A DNA stretch of 64,000 bases from Lamellibrachia columna (Eukaryota > Annelida > Polychaeta > Sabellida > Siboglinidae), in the NCBI GenBank assembly GCA_963662155.1, contig OY759265.1:11885929-11949928 (forward strand), given 5' to 3'. Below are positions 58,840-64,000 of this stretch, piece by piece (positions within the stretch are counted from its first letter, which is position 1; every line of letters starts with the position of its first letter). The position numbers were made by a program, and so were the translations under genes. Below the pieces are notes generated by a model, which made no database searches, was not told the origin of the DNA, and was given only the letters and a program-made list of their open reading frames with translations.

Positions 58840-60650
58840 TAGTGACACTGGCAGATTATTCCACAGATCTGGAGCTGCAGCCACGAAACTTGCATCGAGA
58901 CCTTGCACCTAGTCCTTTGTCTGGCAAGAAGTTGATTTCTAGCTGTGCAAAGAGAACTGGTAGGCATGTGGAGTGAGAGAAGTTCACAAAGATACTTTGG
59001 CCCACAGTTGTTGACAGCTCTGTGGACCAGTACCAAGATCTTGAAGTGAGCACACTCTTGCACAGGTAGCCAATGCAGGTCTCTGAGCACAGGAGTGATA
59101 CTTGCATACTTGGGCGCCACACAGTGATTCTGGAAGCCCTGTTTTGGAGTCACTGTAGCCTAACGAAGTTCTTGTCCATTGTGCCATACAGTAGTCTCGA
59201 TGTGATTAGCGCATGATTGACTACCCTCTCTGGTCTCTCTGCAGAAGCTTGTTTATCTGGCTGGTATGATAAAGGTGGAAGTAGCAGGACCTGATGATCA
59301 TTGGTGTGTTGGCGGAAATATCCATGTGATTGTCTAACTAGGCACCAAGGTCTTTTGACTGGTACCAAGGATGGAAGGCACTGCTGAATTTGTTTCCTAG
59401 GCAGAGGATCGAGTTCGTTCATCTTTGTTACACCACACATAATCTTGTAATCCTCATCCGATATTGGTACGAAAGAAACCATTCTTTGAAACAGACCTTC
59501 TCCCGCATGACTGGGTTACACATAATAGGTTAGATGAGTGGGTCTCACCTAACTCTGCCTGAGTATTTTGTACCATCTCATTGAAATGTTGTGCAAACTT
59601 GCTGCAACCATCTTCAATGGACTCAAATTGAATGGCCTTCTGTTCAGCTCCAAGGGACCTGATAAGCCACCGATTTGCTCTCTGCAGAGTGTCCTGGTAG
59701 TATTCACTCTTACCTTTGGCTAAGCAGATGGTCGAGGCATTGCGAGCTTCCACATTCAACAGCTGTCGATGACCTCCTAGAACGGTTGTTCTCCAGCGAT
59801 GCTCACACTAGCTTCTTGTGTCCCTCCTCATTTCTGTTGTACCATAAATATGGCCTGATCTCTCTTCTGACTCTGTTCTTGGAAGGAAAATGTTTGTCGA
59901 GGACCATTCTCTCACAATGTTGTGCATATTTTCTGCCTGTCCTTGCAGAAATTGTTTCACTGGTAGTTGATATCCTCAAGCTGTCTGAAATCACATACAG
60001 GGACTCCAGTGGGAAAAGTCATGGCATGTACACAATAAACAGAGTATTGGTCAACTATTCACATTGGCTTCACCCTCACTGAGGACACAGACTGGTCAGC
60101 AGCGCGACTGATAACTAGATCCAGTATTTGACTATTGGTGTGCATGGGTTCCCTCACATGTTGAACCAAGTCAGAAGTATCCAACAAATCTATCAGTTTT
60201 TCTGCTTTGAGGGAACGTCATACTGGATGTTGAAGTCACCAATGATAAGACAACGGAGACATGGAAGTAAACAGAGTTTCCAGTTTTTTTAGGAAGGCTG
60301 ATGTGGTACGGGAGTTTTTGCTTGATGCAAGTGGGTGGTGGAGTACGTATAAATCGATGGGCCTCCTGTTATATCCCTTGAGTCAAGTCCAATTTCATAT
60401 GCTTGAACCATTGTGTCAGAAGAAGTTTGCACAAATATCTGGAATCTCGATGAATGAGAACGATGCCACTGCCTGCCTTCGCACACAATATGTGAACAAA
60501 CAGTCTTTGTGGAGGAACTGCAGCATTGCTGAATGCTTCCTGGTGAAGTTGAGTTGGTGTTGAATGAACTGGTCTGCCAGAGGGTGAAGTATAAAGCACT
60601 CTGAACAATCATGGACACCGCGCTATGTAAGAACATACCAATTCATTGTT
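58840..60650 (-). mobile_element. Non-LTR retrotransposon remnant (CR1/L2-like), minus strand
   Basis: In minus-strand order: RDSRYLCKLL-type endonuclease pieces near 60.4 kb; LIIGDFNIQYDV at about 60.22 kb; LIDLLDTSDLVQHVREPMHT near 60.15 kb; FVPISDEDYKIMCGVTKMNE-LDPLPRKQ at 59.4 kb; VVNHALITSRLLYG at 59.2 kb; ASITPVLRDLHWLPVQECAH-FKILVLVHRAV at 59.05 kb. These are endonuclease, pre-polymerase and C-terminal pieces; the polymerase core between 59.29 and 59.22 kb is deleted. Many frameshifts make it dead. Confidence 0.8.
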
Positions 60651-60778
60651 TCTGTGACACACCAGTGAAAGTGTGGTAAGAAAGTTTTTGATAGAATTTT
60701 TTTATTCGTTTTTTCAAAAAAGAAGATTTTTTAGAAGCAGGAGATGTGAAAACACTGGCAGAAAAGAAGGAGATTGGA

Positions 60779-60930
60779 CACCTCTGTAGTGTGGTCTCCC
60801 ATGTAGGTGTGTGTTGCCTTTTGGGTCAACACCTCTGTAGTGTGGTCCCTCGTGTAGGTGTGTGTTGTCGGTTGGGTCGGCACCTCCGTAGTGCGGTCCC
60901 CCATGTAGATGTGTGTTGCTTGTTGGGTCT
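60779..60930. repeat. 51-bp tandem repeat, 3 copies
   Basis: CACCTCTGTAGTGTGGTC starts at 60779, 60830 and 60881. Confidence 0.93.
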
Positions 60931-61284
60931 TTGTCACACTGGGAGTTGTAGTTAGTGGCTGTTGTGGCCTGGTGTTTAGTGTTTGGTGAACAAACAATGA
61001 CCTACACCTTGTTGCTAAGCTTGTGGAACAAATCCTGGCCAAGTGTTCAGACATAACCTAATGTGTGGGATACTGATTAACGACCTGTGTGGAGAATTTG
61101 TCTGATTTTATGTCTGCCTGTTTCAGTGCTGGGCCACAATACTTGTTACTTCTGTGTGATGGCACTTCCTAGTAATTGTAGGAAAAAAACTGACATGTTT
61201 GGTGACCTAGTGCTAGTTTCTTGGAAATAAGGAGTTACCTCAAATGAAAGCCCATTTCATCACATGTGACGTTACTTTGTTGGT

Positions 61285-61510
61285 CCAAGTGCCTTAACGC
61301 AGTGCGTGGTTCAACAACAAACCAATAACCGAAAGAAGGACCAGGATTCAAATCAAAATAAAATTTTATTCAACCCACTTTGTCAGTGTCTCTCGAATGA
61401 GATTCTGAAAGCTGTATGTCCTTTCTACTTTGTGCCTATGCCAGGGGAAGTTATAGACACCACACAGGAGGTAAATGTATAACCTGCCATGGACTCATTA
61501 ACCCTAACAT
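61285..61510 (+). mobile_element. tRNA-derived SINE, copy D (diverged)
   Basis: The body CCCACTTTGTCAGTGTCTCT, TGTCCTTTCTACTTTGTGCC, CCAGGGGAAGTTATAGACAC and ATAACCTGCCATGGACTCAT matches copies A-C. The tRNA-like head is decayed but GTGGTTCAACAAC and GGATTCAAATC remain. Confidence 0.6.
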
Positions 61511-61629
61511 GACAACATCTTCAACAAACTGAAGTGGGTCATTATTTATAAGAAGCAGAGTTATCTTTGTTGGCAGTGGAAGTCTGAAAGACCGGGCTTG
61601 TTTTGTTACTGACTACACTAACTAAGATA

Positions 61630-61950
61630 ACTAATTAGTGCCATGTCATGATATGCCAATTAATGTGGAGGTGAAAGTAGCTAATTGGTGCACGTCATGC
61701 CAGTGAATGTGATGGTGAAGGTTGCTAATTGGTGCCACGTCATGCCAGCGAATGTGGTGGTGAAGGTTGCTAATTGGTGCCACGTCATGCTAGCGAATGT
61801 GGTGGTGAAGGTTGCTAATTGGTGCCACGTCATGCCAGCGAATGTGGTGGTGAAGGTTGCTAATTGGTGCCACGTCATGCCAGCGAATGTGGTGTTGAAG
61901 GTCGCTAATTGGTGCCACGTCATGTCAGTGAATGTGATGGTGAAGATCGC
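61630..61950. repeat. 45-bp minisatellite, 6-7 copies
   Basis: CTAATTGGTGCCACGTCATG and CCAGCGAATGTGGTGGTGAA repeat at 61681, 61725, 61770, 61815, 61860 and 61905. The multiple-of-three period gives open frames on both strands. Confidence 0.96.
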
Positions 61951-63485
61951 CAGTTGGGTTCATAGGCCTCTTGTTGTTTTAATGACAATTGTTCACTGAG
62001 TCCTACCAATGTAAAAGTGCAACAATATTAAACTGTACATAGTTATTTGTAGCAATCACAAGACTTGTGTGCTTTTGTTCAATGTGTTAAAATAAGTAAA
62101 TAAATAATTGACGGGCCAGTTTCTAACTTTTGCTGATCACTGCATGTACAGACTAAACGTCCATCAAAATATATAAATAATTAATTGACTACATGGCCAA
62201 GTGTTAATATAATGTGGTTTTAAGTGCAAGCTTATAACTGAATATGCAGCATTAGAACCAATAAGTAGGAATGTAAAGATGTGTGGTGTGCGTGAGTAAT
62301 TCTCTGTGAGTCCAGTGGAATTAGATGTGATTATGTATGAAACCCATTTTGCCCAAAAAATGGGTGCCGACCCACTCAGAGCATGATACACAGTCTTTTG
62401 TGTTACTCACAACTTTAGATATTTATATAACATGAATATGTGCAGATGGTTTGATGCCCTCACAACTGTAAATATAACACGGGTGTTTGCATATAATAGT
62501 TAAAACTTGTGAAAATGTCCCCATTAGCTGTTAGGCATGTCTTTAATCCAGACAATTATTGGAAGGCAATAACATAACAAATAGCTTTATCAGATAGAGC
62601 TCAACTATATCTTTCTGGCAATGATTGTGTTTTATATGGTGCAATAACCTATTAGCGTTTATTGGTATGAAAGAAGCCCAAAGTGCCTTTTAGCAGTTCC
62701 ACAGCAACGGGTGTTATTACAATGGTGAATGATCAATGATTTAATTACTTGTTTTAGTTCATATTAGGAATATATATGCATACTCTTTAATGACATTCTC
62801 TCAATATTCATACACGTTTCTTTCACCTTGCTGGATTACATAACATTACCACGGATAAGTATGATTTCTACATTCTCCGAAGATATGCTTATAGCTTTGT
62901 TTTAAAGAAGCATTAACATACTAGAAACTGCATCTACTTAACTCCTATATATGAGACTGTCACCAAAAGACAACAATTTTAAGTCTGATAACCTTCCCTG
63001 GTCGTCACAACACATCGAAATGGCCGGAATGCAGCGTCCGCGTTAAGAAGGTCCCCTACGCTATCCGATGTTCTTAGTTACATGTTTTCCTAGGTTTGTA
63101 AATTGGATATATTTTAGGTAGATCCCCTGTTTTTTTTGCGAAAAACAAAGGTACTGGTGACCACACAGACCTAATTTAACCTCGGAGTGTCCGAAAATAA
63201 AAAAGTGTATTTTACGTTATCTGTTTTCTATGTTATCGCGTAGAAGGGAGGGGAGCGTTATAACCGCTCTGGCGGCGATGGTTTTGGCAATACTCAGACG
63301 TACTTCAGCTGCTGCGTGACCGAACACCCAGTTTGCAAAGGAACCGTTTGATTGAAATATATCTAGATGCATGACAAACATATGTATAGTAATGAACCCG
63401 TATAAGCTAATTTCCCTTCAAAATGATTGATTGCTAACATGAACTGTGCTCTTCCTCCTTGTTTCATGCTGTACGGGGGTGAGGG
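61951..63485. other. Intergenic DNA, nothing recognised
   Basis: AT-rich. No gene, tandem array or element boundary that I can support. Confidence 0.5.
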
Positions 63486-64000
63486 TCAGGTAAAGTATTG
63501 TCGAGCCACTCTTTCCATTTTTATTCTTGTTATTCGTTGAGCCCAGTTGTTCTCACAAACTTGCAGCTTCTGTTTTTGTTGTTCTGTCAACGCCACTGTC
63601 TCCAGACTATACAGGCATGCCGGTGTAACACACGCCCTCAGGACTTTCCCTTTCAACTCAACGGAATTTTTTTGTCCAACATGATTCCCTTTACCTTTCT
63701 CCAAACATTCTCTCCCGCTTGTGTCCGATGTCACACCTCTAACTCTGCATGCCCACCCTCCGTAACCATTCATCCAAGGTACACAATGCCATCCACTTGC
63801 TTGATCTCCTTACCTTCCAACCTGATGTTCAACTCCTTACTGTTGCTGTCACCATCTCTCTTGGTACTGTGTCATATGCCTTCTCCAGGTCCACAAATCC
63901 CACTGCCATTCTCCCTTGCATCTCCAACCTCTTCTCTACAATGTCTTAATGCAAACATCCCACCAGTCATCCCTCTGCCCTTTCTGAATCCCTATTGTTC
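63486..64000 (-). mobile_element. LINE fragment running off the window edge
   Basis: Minus-strand frames read RMAVGFVDLEKAYDTVPRE near 63.87 kb (reverse transcriptase palm region) and then KVLRACVTPACLYSLETVAL-TEQQKQKLQVCENNWAQRIT at 63.5-63.65 kb. The order is correct but the two are too close, so the catalytic core is deleted. It stops about where the related fragment at 1.5-1.9 kb begins. Confidence 0.75.

Noticed and set aside
61681..61999. Repeated VVKVANWCHVMPAN and WHQLATFTTTFAG frames
   Set aside because: Opposite-strand readings of the 45-bp array.

Overview
The window looks like AT-rich nuclear DNA of an invertebrate animal. Genes are split by GT-AG introns, and coding exons are small islands in long introns packed with SINE-like, LINE, hAT and foldback elements and minisatellites. 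A lophotrochozoan such as a mollusc is my best guess, but nothing here fixes the taxon.

Two protein-coding genes can be assembled, both on the + strand. (1) 3648-38674 is a kinesin-13 (KIF2/MCAK) microtubule depolymerase. I assembled 21 exons with compatible phases, giving 724 codons up to a stop. The start codon and first few dozen residues lie upstream and were not found. P-loop, switch I, switch II, the KVD and KEC kinesin-13 motifs, the positively charged neck and the C-terminal coiled coil are all present. One intron is GC-AG. Exon 16 is preceded by eight degenerate copies of its own acceptor and first codons. (2) 47264-57346 encodes a 540-residue protein that joins a Death domain, an exon-repeat coiled coil and six kelch motifs. 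Its coiled coil is built from a 42-nt exon and four 63-nt exons, all in phase 1 and coding for 2 or 3 whole heptads.

A decayed minus-strand gene (52.4-54.5 kb) lies in an intron of the Death/kelch gene. A second decayed copy of the same family sits at 21.0-21.8 kb in kinesin intron 4, amid repeated ACGTCYGACACC motifs. The family has an acidic-residue core resembling a transposase or integrase and a C-terminal barrel-like segment. It is the least understood coding sequence here.

Layout: 0-3.6 kb, repeats and a LINE fragment; 3.6-38.7 kb, kinesin gene with a 2.7-kb inverted-repeat element, an hAT element with 8-bp target duplication, paired 0.9-kb elements, foldbacks, SINEs and 35-97 bp tandem arrays; 38.7-47.2 kb, 3' region and intergenic DNA with 35-bp and 58-bp minisatellites, a LINE remnant and a near-perfect 53-bp inverted repeat; 47.3-57.3 kb, Death/kelch gene; 57.3-64 kb, SINEs, two LINE remnants and more tandem repeats. 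No rRNA, tRNA gene, CRISPR or bacterial-type feature was recognised.
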